A stretch of 64,000 bases of DNA from Anaerolineales bacterium UBA877 (GTDB lineage Bacteria; Chloroflexota; Anaerolineae; Anaerolineales; Villigracilaceae), in the NCBI GenBank assembly GCA_002294405.1, contig DBFP01000055.1:68925-132924 (forward strand), in the 5' to 3' direction. This document shows positions 43,885 through 53,510 of this stretch, in pieces; position 1 is the first letter of the stretch; each line of letters begins with the position of its first letter. The notes below the pieces were generated by a model that saw nothing but the letters and a program-made list of their open reading frames with translations, was not told the origin of the DNA and ran no database searches. Both the position numbers and the translations under genes were made by a program.

Positions 43885-44820
43885 TTAAGATGTGAATTTG
43901 TCACTGGCAGCATCAATGGATTTAATTTCATCGACCGTCAATCTCCAGCCGATTGCACCTGCGTTTTGTTCTGCCTGCCTGGCATTCTTCGCTCCTGGTA
44001 TGGGCAGTGCACCTTTACATATCAACCAATTCAATGCCACCTGGCCGGGAGTCTTGTCTGCGTGCCCTTTCCCTATCTCATTCAACAATGCGATAAGACC
44101 GGGGAGTTTTTTCATTCTACCTGGAGGCTGACGTGCGCGCAACCCGGGAGGGGGGGAAGCATTTGTGTATTTCCCTGTAAGCAATCCCTTCGCGAGCGGA
44201 GACCAAGCGATGAGCCGGATACCCAACTTTTTGCATTTGTCCAGGAGCCCGTTCTTCTCGACGGTTCGATTTAGCAGATGGTACTCTACCTGGTTGGAAA
44301 TCAAAGGGATATTGTATTTTGAAAGGACTGTGTACGCCCTCTGCATCTGGATTTTGCTGTAATTTGACACCCCAACATTATGTGTTTTACCGGTTATAAA
44401 CACCTTTGCGAGTTCTTCAACCCAAAATTCCACCGGCATTGGAGGGAAGGGCCAATGGATTTGATAAAGGTCTACATATTCAATTCCAAGTCGTTCGAGG
44501 CTGCTATCGAGGGATCGCCTCAAAGCACTTCGGTTTAACCGCCAAGGATATGGCATGAACTTGGTTGCCACAAGAACAGTCGTATTTACAGACCGCAGAA
44601 ATTTCCCAAGGAACCTTTCTGAGCGGCCTGCTCCATACACTTCAGCAGTATCCACGAGATTAATACCTGCTGCCAGGGATGTTTGGAAAGCTTGTTCAAT
44701 TTCGATCTCGGAATACCCATGTCCGAAGTTCCACATGGTGGTGTCACCCCACGCCCAGGCTCCCAATCCCATCTCAATTTTATCCAGGATATTTAGTCCA
44801 TTTAAAGGCATTCCAGACAT
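43885..44820 (-). CDS. aldo/keto reductase
   Basis: About 311 aa from the ATG at 44820, which has AAGGAG five bases upstream. AKR residues are visible: NLVDTAEVYGAGRSERFLG (Asp, Tyr), VATKFMPYPW (Lys) and YQIHWPFPP (His). The C-terminal cofactor region reads ALPIPGAKNARQAEQNAGA. It resembles the enzyme at 31594-32571 along the whole length and may be an ancient paralogue. Likely NADPH-dependent reduction of a small carbonyl compound. Confidence 0.9.
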   Translation of the reverse strand: MSGMPLNGLNILDKIEMGLGAWAWGDTTMWNFGHGYSEIEIEQAFQTSLAAGINLVDTAEVYGAGRSERFLGKFLRSVNTTVLVATKFMPYPWRLNRSALRRSLDSSLERLGIEYVDLYQIHWPFPPMPVEFWVEELAKVFITGKTHNVGVSNYSKIQMQRAYTVLSKYNIPLISNQVEYHLLNRTVEKNGLLDKCKKLGIRLIAWSPLAKGLLTGKYTNASPPPGLRARQPPGRMKKLPGLIALLNEIGKGHADKTPGQVALNWLICKGALPIPGAKNARQAEQNAGAIGWRLTVDEIKSIDAASDKFTS

Positions 44821-44846
44821 GAAAGCTCCTTGACGAAAACTGCGTG

Positions 44847-44855
44847 ATTGTATCA
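44847..44855 (-). promoter_or_regulatory. candidate extended -10 promoter of the aldo/keto reductase gene
   Basis: On the minus strand the sequence reads TGATACAAT, an extended -10 element (TG-n-TACAAT), placed so that transcription would start about 20 bases before the ATG at 44820. No good -35 is needed with an extended -10. Confidence 0.4.
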
Positions 44856-45039
44856 CAGGCGCTGGTCAGCAAGGTTAATTCCGGTTACAATCTGCTCGAC
44901 AAATAAATCGGAACTGGGCAACCGCGAACTCTACCCCCTGGACATTAGGTTTCCGGAAAAATCGAATCCTTGAGAGGGTTTTTCGGAGTAACAAATTTCA
45001 GGTGGTAAGTTAGCGCCTGCTGAGTTCCGGGAGGTGCAT

Positions 45040-45756
45040 ATGAATCACATCCCGGATGGAAATCGCGAAGAAACTCCAGCCGCGTTAATGCAGCGACTGG
45101 ACCTTCCCTTCAAAAACCTGCTCCTATTAACACGTGCACTGACACATCGATCCTTCGTCAATGAGCACCAAGAAGCGCTGGAGGATAATGAACGCCTGGA
45201 ATTTTTAGGCGACGCTATCCTGGATTTTGTTGCTGGAGCATGGTTATATAATCAATTCCCAGAGATGGCGGAAGGTGAACTAACGCGCATGCGCTCGGCA
45301 CTGGTTTGTACCGAGCAACTGGCAGAATTTGCCCGGGCGTTTGATCTGGGATCTGCAATGCGATTGGGGCGTGGAGAGGACCAAGCTGGTGGACGGCAGA
45401 AAGATTTGCTTTTATGCGCCACATTTGAAGCTGTAATTGGGGCCCTATTCTTGCAAAGCGATATTGCCACCATCCAACGTACTGTTCACCCGTTACTGGA
45501 ACAGGTGAGTGAACAAATAATCCTATTACCAGATTCGCGCGATCCAAAAAGCCGGCTTCAGGAATGGTCTCAAAGTCAAAAACTGGGAATCCCGAAATAT
45601 ATTACCATTTCAATCAAAGGTCCAGATCACTTGCGGATATTTGAGATCGAAGTCCGGATCAATGGAAAAGTATTCGGAAGTGGTCTGGGGCATAACAAAC
45701 AAGTGGCGGAACGTTCCGCGGCTCAAGCTGCACTCGATGCGATTACAAATGCTTAA
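45040..45756 (+). CDS. rnc: ribonuclease III
   Basis: About 238 aa from the ATG at 45040, with GGGAGG five bases upstream; a GTG six bases earlier lies inside that site. The nuclease domain has the signature NERLEFLGDAILD, and the second acidic cluster is in LLCATFEAVIGALFL. The C-terminal double-stranded-RNA-binding domain begins at DPKSRLQEWSQ and ends KQVAERSAAQAALDAI. It processes rRNA precursors and other double-stranded RNAs. The smc gene starts 15 bases downstream, a common bacterial arrangement. Confidence 0.96.
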   Translation: MNHIPDGNREETPAALMQRLDLPFKNLLLLTRALTHRSFVNEHQEALEDNERLEFLGDAILDFVAGAWLYNQFPEMAEGELTRMRSALVCTEQLAEFARAFDLGSAMRLGRGEDQAGGRQKDLLLCATFEAVIGALFLQSDIATIQRTVHPLLEQVSEQIILLPDSRDPKSRLQEWSQSQKLGIPKYITISIKGPDHLRIFEIEVRINGKVFGSGLGHNKQVAERSAAQAALDAITNA

Positions 45757-45770
45757 TTCCTTAAAATAAG

Positions 45771-48700
45771 ATGCCTCTTCGACTTAAATCCTTAGAATTG
45801 CATGGTTATAAGACCTTCGCGGCAAAAATAAATTTTGAATTTGCAGAGGGGATAACCGCCATTGTTGGCCCGAATGGTTCCGGAAAATCCAACATTGCTG
45901 ATTCGCTCCGCTGGGTGTTGGGTGAGCAAACATTCAGCCTGTTGCGAGCAAAAAAGACCGAAGATATGATTTTTGCAGGATCGGAACAAAGATCTCGATC
46001 AGGTATGGCCTCTGTTGGGATCACTTTTGATAATTCTGATGGTTGGCTTCCGGTTGATTTCTCCGAAGTCGGGCTTTCCAGGCGTGCCTACCGCGATGGA
46101 CGGAATGAATACTATCTTAACGGCCAGCATGTCCGGTTGAAGGATATCAACGAATTATTGGCGCAATCAGGTCTTTCTGAGCGGACATATACCATTCTTG
46201 GACAGGGATTGGTGGATGCCTCCCTGGCTCTGAAAGCCGATGAGCGTCGGCGTCTCTTTGAAGAAGCCGCAGGGATTGGACTGTACAGGGTGCGGCGGGA
46301 AGAATCGTTGCGTCGATTGGAAACCACACAACGCAACCTCGACCGGGTGCAAGATATCCTTACCGAATTAGAGCCTCGATTAAAAAGCCTGGAACGCCAG
46401 GCAGCACGCGCTCAGGAATATTCCCAAGTCCAGTCTGATCTGAGAGTCCTGCTCCACGAATGGTATGGTTTTCATTGGCATCACGATCAAAAGGCATTAT
46501 CAGAAATCATGGAGCTTGCGCGTAACCATGACATCAAATTAAATGAGGCCCGCGAATCCTATAGAATCGCCCGATTTGATTTTTCAACCTTTCGTGAGCG
46601 ATTAAACAGTTTAAGAGCACGCCTAAATTCATGGCATCGGCACTCGGCCCAGCTTTATGAGAATCGAGAGTCTGTCAGTGGAGAACTGGCCATGCTCGAC
46701 GAACGACAACGATCTCTATCTGACAATAGACAAAGTAATTTGATCGAGCTATCGCGCCAAAATGAAGAATTTGCCTTTGCCAAGGAGAAGGTATCTTCGA
46801 CAGAAAATGAAGTGTCACGGTTGCTTGAAGAATGCGAAGAAGCACGCTCCCAAGCCAAGGCTGCAAAGATAACATTGGATGAATGCCGCATAGAAAAATC
46901 CCGCCTTGAAACTGACATAGAAACCACACGCTCGAAAATTGAAGAGCTTGCTGCTTTGCGGGGGGGGAAACAAGCAATTATGGAAGAATTAAGCTTGCGT
47001 AAAGAAGACTTAACCCGAAAATTGGGGGAAGGAACCCACCAAATCTCAAAGGCAGAATTCGAAACAAAACAATGTATGTTGAATGTTAAGCTTGCCACCG
47101 ATGCGCGCATAAAAGCTGAAAAGGGATTTCTTGGGGCAGAAAGGGAGTTGCAGGTTACAAAAAAGAGATTGGCAGCTTTGGAGGACCTTGTCAAACAGAA
47201 ACAAATAGAGGGTGCAGCAAACCAATCTGAACAAGCAAGGAAAAAGATGCAACTGGATGTTTTAGATCAGGCAGAGCAAACCCTGGCGGGTTATGCCGAG
47301 GGGGCAAAATTGCTACTGGGTGCTGGACGACAGTCCAAACTAAATGGTGTGCGAGGAGCTCTTTCAGCCGTTCTTGATGTTCCCGTTGACCTGGAAACCG
47401 CGATCTCTGCAGCCTTGGGTGAATATATCGATTCCATCCTGATAAATTCTGGAAAAGATACCGACCAGGCACTTGATCTTCTCGATACTGACCAGGCTGA
47501 ACGGGCGTCCATCCTGCCATTGGATTGGTTGTCTCCGGAAGAACCGCTAAAAATCAAGCCGGATTCCAATTGCCTTGGAGTCGCCTCTGACCTGGTTAAT
47601 GTTCCAGCGGAACTGCGCCCGGTTATCGATATGCTCCTGGGGCACGTGCTCATCGTCAAGGACCGTACGGTGGCGCGAAGAGTATTATCTGGCCACCCCA
47701 AGAACACCCGGGCAGTGACCCTTCGCGGAGAGGTTTTCCATGCCACAGGTCAATTATTGGCTGGAAAATCAGTCAAAAAGGCTGCATTGGGCCGTTCCCG
47801 TCAGCGCCGCGAGTTGCAGGAATCACTCGCGGAATTATTAATTAACGCAGCCACCCTGGAAAACGAGACCAAACAGACAGCGGTTCGGATGGATGAGCTC
47901 CATGCTCAAGAGTTGGAATGCATTAAGGTGTTGGCAGAAAACCAAACCTGGTTTGAAAAAACCAAAGATGATGAACGACAAGCTGTCTTAAAGGAGGAAG
48001 CATCAAAACGGGAGCTGGAATGGCAGATCAGCCAAAGGAAGAATATCGAGCTGGAGATTATCAAAACCGAACAGGATCACTCAGAAACTGCAACCAAATT
48101 GTCTCAGAGTGAAAGAAGTATCGCCGAATTCCAGGAATCCCTGCAACAATCGACCGCGCAATCGGTTGCGTTATCCCTGGGCGAATTCCAGGAGCAAGTG
48201 ACATTTTGGGAAACACGTTTGGCAGTGGGTGAACGGGCATTGAGCGATGCCCGGCTGCGGCAATCAGAGAAAATCCAGGGTTCACTACAAATGAAGGAAC
48301 AACTGGAAAAATTGGAAAACCGGCTAAAGGAGATAGACAAGTCATTGGAACGCCTGGCAGTGGAACGTGAAAACTTGCATATGCAAGCTGGAGGGATAAC
48401 CACGCAACTTGAAGAACTGCGTGCTCTCATCGAGCCGGCAGAATTGGAATTGGCGGCTGCAGAGTCTCAAGAAAAAGTTCTACAGCAAAAGGAAACCGAT
48501 GAACAGGCGACAATGTCACGGATCGAGAGGAACTATACCCAAATCCAGCTGGACCTTGGGCGAAAGCAAGAAGCACTGCAGAACTTGCGTCAGAAAATCG
48601 AGGATGATTTTGGTCTAGTGGCGTTCGAATATGCCACTGATGTTTCTGGTCCTGTCCCATTACCTTTTGAGGGATTGGTGGAGCAGTTACCGCTGGTGAC

Positions 48701-49376
48701 TGAACTGGCCCCAGATTTGGAAGAAAATTTATTCCGGCAACGAGCGCAACTACGTCGAATGGGGGCGGTTAACATCGAGGCGCGATCAGAATTTATGGCG
48801 GTGAATGAACGCTACCTTTTCCTGACCAAACAAGTTGAGGATTTACACAAAGCTGAAGCCGACTTGCACCAGGTGATTGCAGAATTGGATGATCTTACCC
48901 GGCGGGAATTTCAAAAAACCTTCGATGCCGTTGCCGAGGAATTTCATATCATCTTTCACCGTTTGTTCAATGGGGGATCTGCAAGGTTAACTTTAACCGA
49001 TCCCGACAACCTAAACGAGACCGGAATTGACATTGAAGCCCGGTTACCTGGAAGGCGCGAGCAAGGCCTCTCGCTACTATCAGGAGGTGAACGCAGTCTG
49101 ACAGCCATCGCGCTGGTGTTTGCGCTTTTGAAGGTTTCGCCAACCCCCGTTTGCATGCTGGATGAGGTGGATGCAATGTTGGATGAGGCCAATGTAGGTC
49201 GTTTTCGGGACCTGTTGTTGGAGCTAAGCAAAGACACTCAGTTCATAATCATTACCCATAACCGCAACACGGTTCAGGCAGCAGATGTTATATATGGTGT
49301 GACAATGGGGAGAGATTCTGCCAGCCAGATAATCAGCCTGAAACTGGACGAAATCTCGGATGAATACTTGAAATAA
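45771..49376 (+). CDS. smc: chromosome segregation ATPase SMC
   Basis: 1201 aa, full length. Walker A is GPNGSGKS at residues 33-40; two long coiled coils (about 170-500 and 680-1020) flank a hinge containing GVRGALSAVLDVP and ALGEYIDSILI. The signature motif is LSLLSGGERSLTAIALVFALL-like (written in part), and Walker B is VCMLDEVDAMLDEANV. It forms the DNA-loop-extruding dimer with ScpA/ScpB, whose genes are not in this window. It is translated right after rnc. A strong hairpin terminator follows. Confidence 0.97.
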   Translation: MPLRLKSLELHGYKTFAAKINFEFAEGITAIVGPNGSGKSNIADSLRWVLGEQTFSLLRAKKTEDMIFAGSEQRSRSGMASVGITFDNSDGWLPVDFSEVGLSRRAYRDGRNEYYLNGQHVRLKDINELLAQSGLSERTYTILGQGLVDASLALKADERRRLFEEAAGIGLYRVRREESLRRLETTQRNLDRVQDILTELEPRLKSLERQAARAQEYSQVQSDLRVLLHEWYGFHWHHDQKALSEIMELARNHDIKLNEARESYRIARFDFSTFRERLNSLRARLNSWHRHSAQLYENRESVSGELAMLDERQRSLSDNRQSNLIELSRQNEEFAFAKEKVSSTENEVSRLLEECEEARSQAKAAKITLDECRIEKSRLETDIETTRSKIEELAALRGGKQAIMEELSLRKEDLTRKLGEGTHQISKAEFETKQCMLNVKLATDARIKAEKGFLGAERELQVTKKRLAALEDLVKQKQIEGAANQSEQARKKMQLDVLDQAEQTLAGYAEGAKLLLGAGRQSKLNGVRGALSAVLDVPVDLETAISAALGEYIDSILINSGKDTDQALDLLDTDQAERASILPLDWLSPEEPLKIKPDSNCLGVASDLVNVPAELRPVIDMLLGHVLIVKDRTVARRVLSGHPKNTRAVTLRGEVFHATGQLLAGKSVKKAALGRSRQRRELQESLAELLINAATLENETKQTAVRMDELHAQELECIKVLAENQTWFEKTKDDERQAVLKEEASKRELEWQISQRKNIELEIIKTEQDHSETATKLSQSERSIAEFQESLQQSTAQSVALSLGEFQEQVTFWETRLAVGERALSDARLRQSEKIQGSLQMKEQLEKLENRLKEIDKSLERLAVERENLHMQAGGITTQLEELRALIEPAELELAAAESQEKVLQQKETDEQATMSRIERNYTQIQLDLGRKQEALQNLRQKIEDDFGLVAFEYATDVSGPVPLPFEGLVEQLPLVTELAPDLEENLFRQRAQLRRMGAVNIEARSEFMAVNERYLFLTKQVEDLHKAEADLHQVIAELDDLTRREFQKTFDAVAEEFHIIFHRLFNGGSARLTLTDPDNLNETGIDIEARLPGRREQGLSLLSGGERSLTAIALVFALLKVSPTPVCMLDEVDAMLDEANVGRFRDLLLELSKDTQFIIITHNRNTVQAADVIYGVTMGRDSASQIISLKLDEISDEYLK

Positions 49377-49404
49377 CCTGATTATTGATGTACTTTACCC
49401 AAAG

Positions 49405-49443
49405 ATTACAAAAACGATTAGCAGCGCTAATCGTTTTTGTAAT
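49405..49443. terminator. bidirectional terminator between smc and the parvulin gene
   Basis: A perfect 18-bp stem, ATTACAAAAACGATTAGC (49405-49422) and its complement (49426-49443), with only three loop bases (AGC). The arms contain A5/T5 tracts, so it can work in both directions between these convergent genes. Confidence 0.85.
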
Positions 49444-49474
49444 CCATGAAGCGATTTCTTAATTCTGTTGCGGC

Positions 49475-50860
49475 TTACGGTGTCACCGTGATAGTTGGGA
49501 TCTGCGGGGGTTTTTTAGCGAAAGCGGTTGCGGTGGCATATAAATCTGCAAAGGCGCTATCCAGGCTGGGTTGGTCGGGGATGTTAGCTGTCCAGTTTTT
49601 GGCGACCTCAATTGTTGCGCTGGAACGCTGATCAGAGAGCCATTGATTGAAAACCCCGGTGACCGCCGTGGAATATTCGGAGGCTGAAAGGGGACGGACC
49701 TCATGTCCGAGCACCTGGATAATATGCCAACCATTCGTTGTTTGGACAGGTTGGCTTATTTCACTAACACTCATGGCAAAAGCAGCATTTTCAAATTCTG
49801 CGACCATTTTTCCTCTTCCAAACCACCCAAGATCACCACCTTTATCTTTACTACCTGTATCAAGGGAATTCTTAGCAGCAAGAGTCGAGAAATCCGCTCC
49901 GGCGACCAATTGCTGGCGTATGCTCTTGGCGGTCGCTTCGTCGGCAACCAGGATATGTCGTGCCCACACCTGTTCCTGTTGATGCGCGACGTTTCCGGTA
50001 ATAATATCGGTGACGCGCTGACGATAAAGGCGGCTTTCAAAATATATTTTTCGGAAATCAGCCTCGGTCATGCCCAAATTTGAATAAGACTTCACACCGC
50101 TTTTGTACTGGGTTTGAAATCCTTCCAGGGTATATGGAGTAGCTGTAGGGGTGATGCTTGGAATGGCGGTTATTGTACGAGTCGGTGTCAAACTTGGGAT
50201 GGAGGTTGTCGTGGGAGTAGGTCCGAGAGTAATGGTCGGTGCCAGGGTAGCAGATGGGATAAGTGTCGCTGTACCTGTGGGGGTCATTAGTGAATACTGT
50301 AATGCCGACAGGGTAGAATATGAGAAAGGCGTGCTTGTGAGTGTTGGAGTTAGTGTTCCTTCCGGTAAATACCCGAACGCCTCCTGGATTGCCTTTTCCA
50401 TTTCAGAATCCTGGATGACGATCCCATTGGCCCTGGCATATTGACGGATGATCAAATCGTTGGTTATATCTTCAATCACCTGTTGCCCGATGGTAGAAGG
50501 TGTAGCCAACTCCGTTTGGATTTGGGAAAAGGTTTGAGATAAACTTGGATCGGTGGAGGGATCAATACCAAACATTTGGGCGAACTGGTAGTACTGCATG
50601 TATTGGTTAATATATTGCTGTCGGGTCACGCGCACTCGTACCTGGAATTCGCGCATCGTGACCGATTCGCCATTCACCGTTACTACAGGCTGCCGGGCAG
50701 TCATTAGGGGCACCCCAAAAAAACCATAGACAATCAGGCCGATAATAACAACCATTATCCCAATTGCTACGGAAGTAATCACATTAGTTTGGCGTCGTTC
50801 ACGTTCAAGTCGGGCCAAATGTTTCTTGGAAACGATCTTGGAAGGTTTATCTTTTGCCAT
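49475..50860 (-). CDS. membrane-anchored parvulin-type peptidyl-prolyl isomerase (PrsA/SurA-like)
   Basis: 461 aa with GAGG upstream. It has a basic cytosolic N-terminus, one membrane helix (about residues 30-50), a SurA/PrsA-like chaperone region, and a Pro/Thr/Ser-rich stretch of about 75 residues. The chaperone region then resumes, followed by the parvulin domain (ARHILVADEATAKSIRQQL ... GGDLGWFGRGKM ... VQTTNGWHIIQVL). It should help proteins fold after secretion. The low-complexity linker interrupts the chaperone part, as in the LysM protein at 20839, which looks like a lineage habit. Confidence 0.9.
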   Translation of the reverse strand: MAKDKPSKIVSKKHLARLERERRQTNVITSVAIGIMVVIIGLIVYGFFGVPLMTARQPVVTVNGESVTMREFQVRVRVTRQQYINQYMQYYQFAQMFGIDPSTDPSLSQTFSQIQTELATPSTIGQQVIEDITNDLIIRQYARANGIVIQDSEMEKAIQEAFGYLPEGTLTPTLTSTPFSYSTLSALQYSLMTPTGTATLIPSATLAPTITLGPTPTTTSIPSLTPTRTITAIPSITPTATPYTLEGFQTQYKSGVKSYSNLGMTEADFRKIYFESRLYRQRVTDIITGNVAHQQEQVWARHILVADEATAKSIRQQLVAGADFSTLAAKNSLDTGSKDKGGDLGWFGRGKMVAEFENAAFAMSVSEISQPVQTTNGWHIIQVLGHEVRPLSASEYSTAVTGVFNQWLSDQRSSATIEVAKNWTANIPDQPSLDSAFADLYATATAFAKKPPQIPTITVTP

Positions 50861-50988
50861 TAATACCTCAAATTAGAAAATGGTATTGCAGGCTACAGAC
50901 CCCAAAAAGCATTGCTTCTCTGCAATAACATACATAATTCATTAGCGGGAGTAAATCGTATTTTACCCTTTCGCGTAGCCAGAGGGAA

Positions 50989-51270
50989 TTATCGATCGTC
51001 GTGTTCACTTCCAGAAAAGGGAAGTAAACCGATGTGCCGGGCGCGCTTGATGGCTCCTGCCAGGACCCGTTGATGTTTGGCGCAGGTTCCAGTTTGACGG
51101 CGGGGGCGGATCTTTCCTTCTTCGGTCACAAGACGACGCAACACATCTGCCTGTTTATAATCTATGGCGAGGTGTTTATCTGCGCAGAATTGGCAAACCT
51201 TGGGGCGGGCAAAATATCGACGATCGCCACCTTGTTCCGTATCACTATCATTACGATATTCACGTTCCAT
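50989..51270 (-). CDS. rpsR: 30S ribosomal protein S18
   Basis: 93 aa. The core is typical: [61 protein letters not shown] (split here), with the CxxC and C-x-x-H pairs of zinc-type S18. It binds S6 on the small subunit platform. It is the last gene of rpsF-ssb-rpsR, with about 80 bases after ssb. The N-terminal tail is rich in charged residues. Confidence 0.96.
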   Translation of the reverse strand: MEREYRNDSDTEQGGDRRYFARPKVCQFCADKHLAIDYKQADVLRRLVTEEGKIRPRRQTGTCAKHQRVLAGAIKRARHIGLLPFSGSEHDDR

Positions 51271-51347
51271 AATTATTTTTACTCCAATTTGATCCAGGGT
51301 GCGGAGATAATCTTTGCTTCAAATATCCTCCGCTAATGGGTAATTAA

Positions 51348-51773
51348 TTAAAACGGAAATTCATCTTCTCTGGGTTGTACTTCAGGTTCTTCCGAAACCA
51401 CAGGTTCTTCACCACCAGCAGAATGGTTAGTTACCTCACGCCGCTCACCCAGCATCATCATTTCGTTTGCCACAATTTCGACCGTGGAATGTTTAACACC
51501 TTCTTTGTCTTCCCATCGCCTGGTTTGCAGACGACCTTCAATGTAGGCCTGCTGGCCTTTGGTGAGGTATTGTTTACAAATTTCAGCCAAATTTCCCCAG
51601 GTGACAACATTGAACCATTCGGTTTCAGAATGGTGTTCGCCATCCGATGTATTCCAGGAACGACTTGTGGCAACCGTGAAGGTTGTTACTGGCCGCCCGG
51701 AGGGGGTATATCGCATTTCAGGGTCACGTCCAAGGTGGCCGATTATCATTACTTTATTCAATCCTCGACTCAT
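51348..51773 (-). CDS. ssb: single-stranded DNA-binding protein
   Basis: 141 aa with GGAGG five bases upstream. The OB fold begins MSRGLNKVMIIGHLGRDPEMRYTPSG and includes ATSRSWNTSDGEHHSETEWFNVVTWG. After an acidic, flexible tail it ends E-D-E-F-P-F, the protein-interaction tip of bacterial SSBs. It binds single-stranded DNA as a tetramer in replication and repair. It lies between rpsF and rpsR as in most bacteria. Confidence 0.97.
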   Translation of the reverse strand: MSRGLNKVMIIGHLGRDPEMRYTPSGRPVTTFTVATSRSWNTSDGEHHSETEWFNVVTWGNLAEICKQYLTKGQQAYIEGRLQTRRWEDKEGVKHSTVEIVANEMMMLGERREVTNHSAGGEEPVVSEEPEVQPREDEFPF

Positions 51774-51824
51774 GCAGTCCTCCTTCCTGAAAGGAAAAAA
51801 ACCATTTACGGGAAACGATATTGC

Positions 51825-52109
51825 TTACTCAACTGCCGTAATCATATATCGTATGATTGGTTCCAGGAAGCGAAGATTTTGATCAATCGGGGAGATGGCA
51901 TCTGGATTTAGACTTAGGTTAAATAACACATACTGTCCTTCGCGATGCTTTTTTATTGCATAAGCAAGGCGTTTTCGGCCCCAAATTTCAACTTTATCCA
52001 CATTCCCGCCGGTTTCAAGGATCCAGCCTTTAACCTTTTCGATAACTCCATTAAATGAAGCCTCATCCAAGTCTGGATGGATAATACAAACTAACTCATA
52101 ATGACGCAT
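51825..52109 (-). CDS. rpsF: 30S ribosomal protein S6
   Basis: 94 aa from the ATG at 52109, which follows AAAGGAGG; the open frame upstream is not coding. It opens MRHYELVCIIHPDLDEA and has KRKLAYAI-like and EGQYVLFNL segments typical of S6. In the leader, GGAAA and TTTCC flank the GGAGG core, so the ribosome-binding site could be held in a small hairpin loop, a possible point for S6/S18 feedback. First gene of the rpsF-ssb-rpsR operon. Confidence 0.95.
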   Translation of the reverse strand: MRHYELVCIIHPDLDEASFNGVIEKVKGWILETGGNVDKVEIWGRKRLAYAIKKHREGQYVLFNLSLNPDAISPIDQNLRFLEPIIRYMITAVE

Positions 52110-52237
52110 GGGGAAACCTCCTTTCCTCGGGGTATGCTCCTGGACATTCACTGTGAGTGAGCCAGAAACGGAAGGCAAGCCGCAAGTCGGCTCGATCGGG
52201 GGGTATTGTAAGCGATTATGCTGGTTTTGGGGAGGGC

Positions 52238-53296
52238 TTATTTTAGATAAATCGGATTACTGAATATCCACCCGCGCAATTTCCCTAAATAGCGTTTGTA
52301 TACTTCGATACGATATACACCTGGCTCATCCGTAACATGGATCATGGTTTGGCTGGTCGCAACCTTGACTGGTTTCCCGTTTTTCAACAACCGTATTTCG
52401 CCGGGATTAGGAAGTTTGACCTGCAGAGTCACTGAACCGGATATGGCAAATTCATCACCCATAATGGCATTTGAATCTTTACCCTGCGCCGAGAAATGAA
52501 AGCCGCGCGTTTGTGCAGGGAGATCATAACCGATATAACAATGACCTGCCTCCAAGGCTGCAAACACCATATCACTATCCCGGGCTAAATCTCCGGATAA
52601 AAGTGAGGCTGTCATGATATGTGTGTTTATGGTGGAGAAATGATATTTGTAAGGAAAGATAATCCTATGCAATGGACCTAATGACATGTGCAGCGCATGG
52701 GCGTCCGATCCGCCCACGGCTACAACACGCCGGCCTCTCGAAGTCAGCTCATCCCAACGGGAAAGCGTTTGTGGTAAGGGACCATGAGGGATAAATTCTG
52801 GGAAGAAGGCATAAACAACCGCATCCCATTTACCTTTTGCCACCGATTTAAATTCGCTGAACCCATTCCAAAGTTCAATCCCGTTATAACCATCAACATC
52901 CCAATTATCCCAGGAAATGTCAGCCTCTCTAAAGGCGGGCATTGCAGGGTCAACCGGGTGAGCAATAAAACTAATACCGCCGGATGCCTTCACCGCAGAA
53001 ATCAGGGTTTGGGTATCGTCAGCCAAGGGCGCAAATTCCTTGTTCACCCTGAACACAAGCAGGTGGTTCTTTTGCGGGGCGGACCCTTGGTTGTGGATCT
53101 CTTCGCAAACCAGAAGGAGGACACGCTGTTTTCCCTGGCGAAAATATTGGTTCGAACCCTGAACAAGGATGTTATGATCAGTAACAATAAGTACATCCAC
53201 TCCGGTTCTAAATGCGGCATTTCCCAATTCTGAATACATGCCAGATCCATCGGAATAGGTGGTGTGCATGTGTAAATTAATTATTAAGTCATGCAT
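52238..53296 (-). CDS. PHP-domain metallohydrolase (CehA/McbA-like)
   Basis: 352 aa. Metal-binding motifs of the PHP superfamily are present: LHMHTTYSDGS near the start, VTDHN, a Glu in CEEIHNQ, SFIAHPVDP, and GGSDAH. The C-terminal ~80 residues are a beta-rich domain (SGSVTLQVKLPNPGEIRLLKNGKPV). No signal peptide. It probably hydrolyses a phosphoester or carbamate-type bond; the substrate is not known. Divergent from secG. Confidence 0.87.
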   Translation of the reverse strand: MHDLIINLHMHTTYSDGSGMYSELGNAAFRTGVDVLIVTDHNILVQGSNQYFRQGKQRVLLLVCEEIHNQGSAPQKNHLLVFRVNKEFAPLADDTQTLISAVKASGGISFIAHPVDPAMPAFREADISWDNWDVDGYNGIELWNGFSEFKSVAKGKWDAVVYAFFPEFIPHGPLPQTLSRWDELTSRGRRVVAVGGSDAHALHMSLGPLHRIIFPYKYHFSTINTHIMTASLLSGDLARDSDMVFAALEAGHCYIGYDLPAQTRGFHFSAQGKDSNAIMGDEFAISGSVTLQVKLPNPGEIRLLKNGKPVKVATSQTMIHVTDEPGVYRIEVYKRYLGKLRGWIFSNPIYLK

Positions 53297-53451
53297 AGGG
53301 GAAATTTAGTCGGAAATATACAGAAAGAAAATTACTCTTGGAATCACATTGAAATGCGAATAACCGGTTGGATTGATGAACCAAGTTAGTTACCCAACTC
53401 CTCATTCCTCATTTTCGTGAACGGAACTGTTCAAGAATCCTGGAATAATGA

Positions 53452-53481
53452 TTGACCGTTTCCCTTAAAAAAAGGTATAAT
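53452..53481 (+). promoter_or_regulatory. sigma70 promoter of secG
   Basis: TTGACC (53452-53457), an 18-base spacer and a consensus TATAAT (53476-53481). The predicted start near 53488 leaves a leader of about 23 bases with GGAGG before the secG ATG at 53511. Confidence 0.8.
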
Positions 53482-53510
53482 TTGACGGCAAAATTTCTGG
53501 AGGCTTATTC

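Noticed and set aside
31594..44820. Recent duplication of aldo/keto reductases
   Set aside because: The two proteins share family motifs but differ through most of their length, so they are at best old paralogues.
46655..47194. Minus-strand open frame of 179 aa inside smc
   Set aside because: It is antisense to the SMC coiled coil, Ser/Arg-rich as expected from reverse reading of coiled-coil codons, and has no ribosome-binding site.
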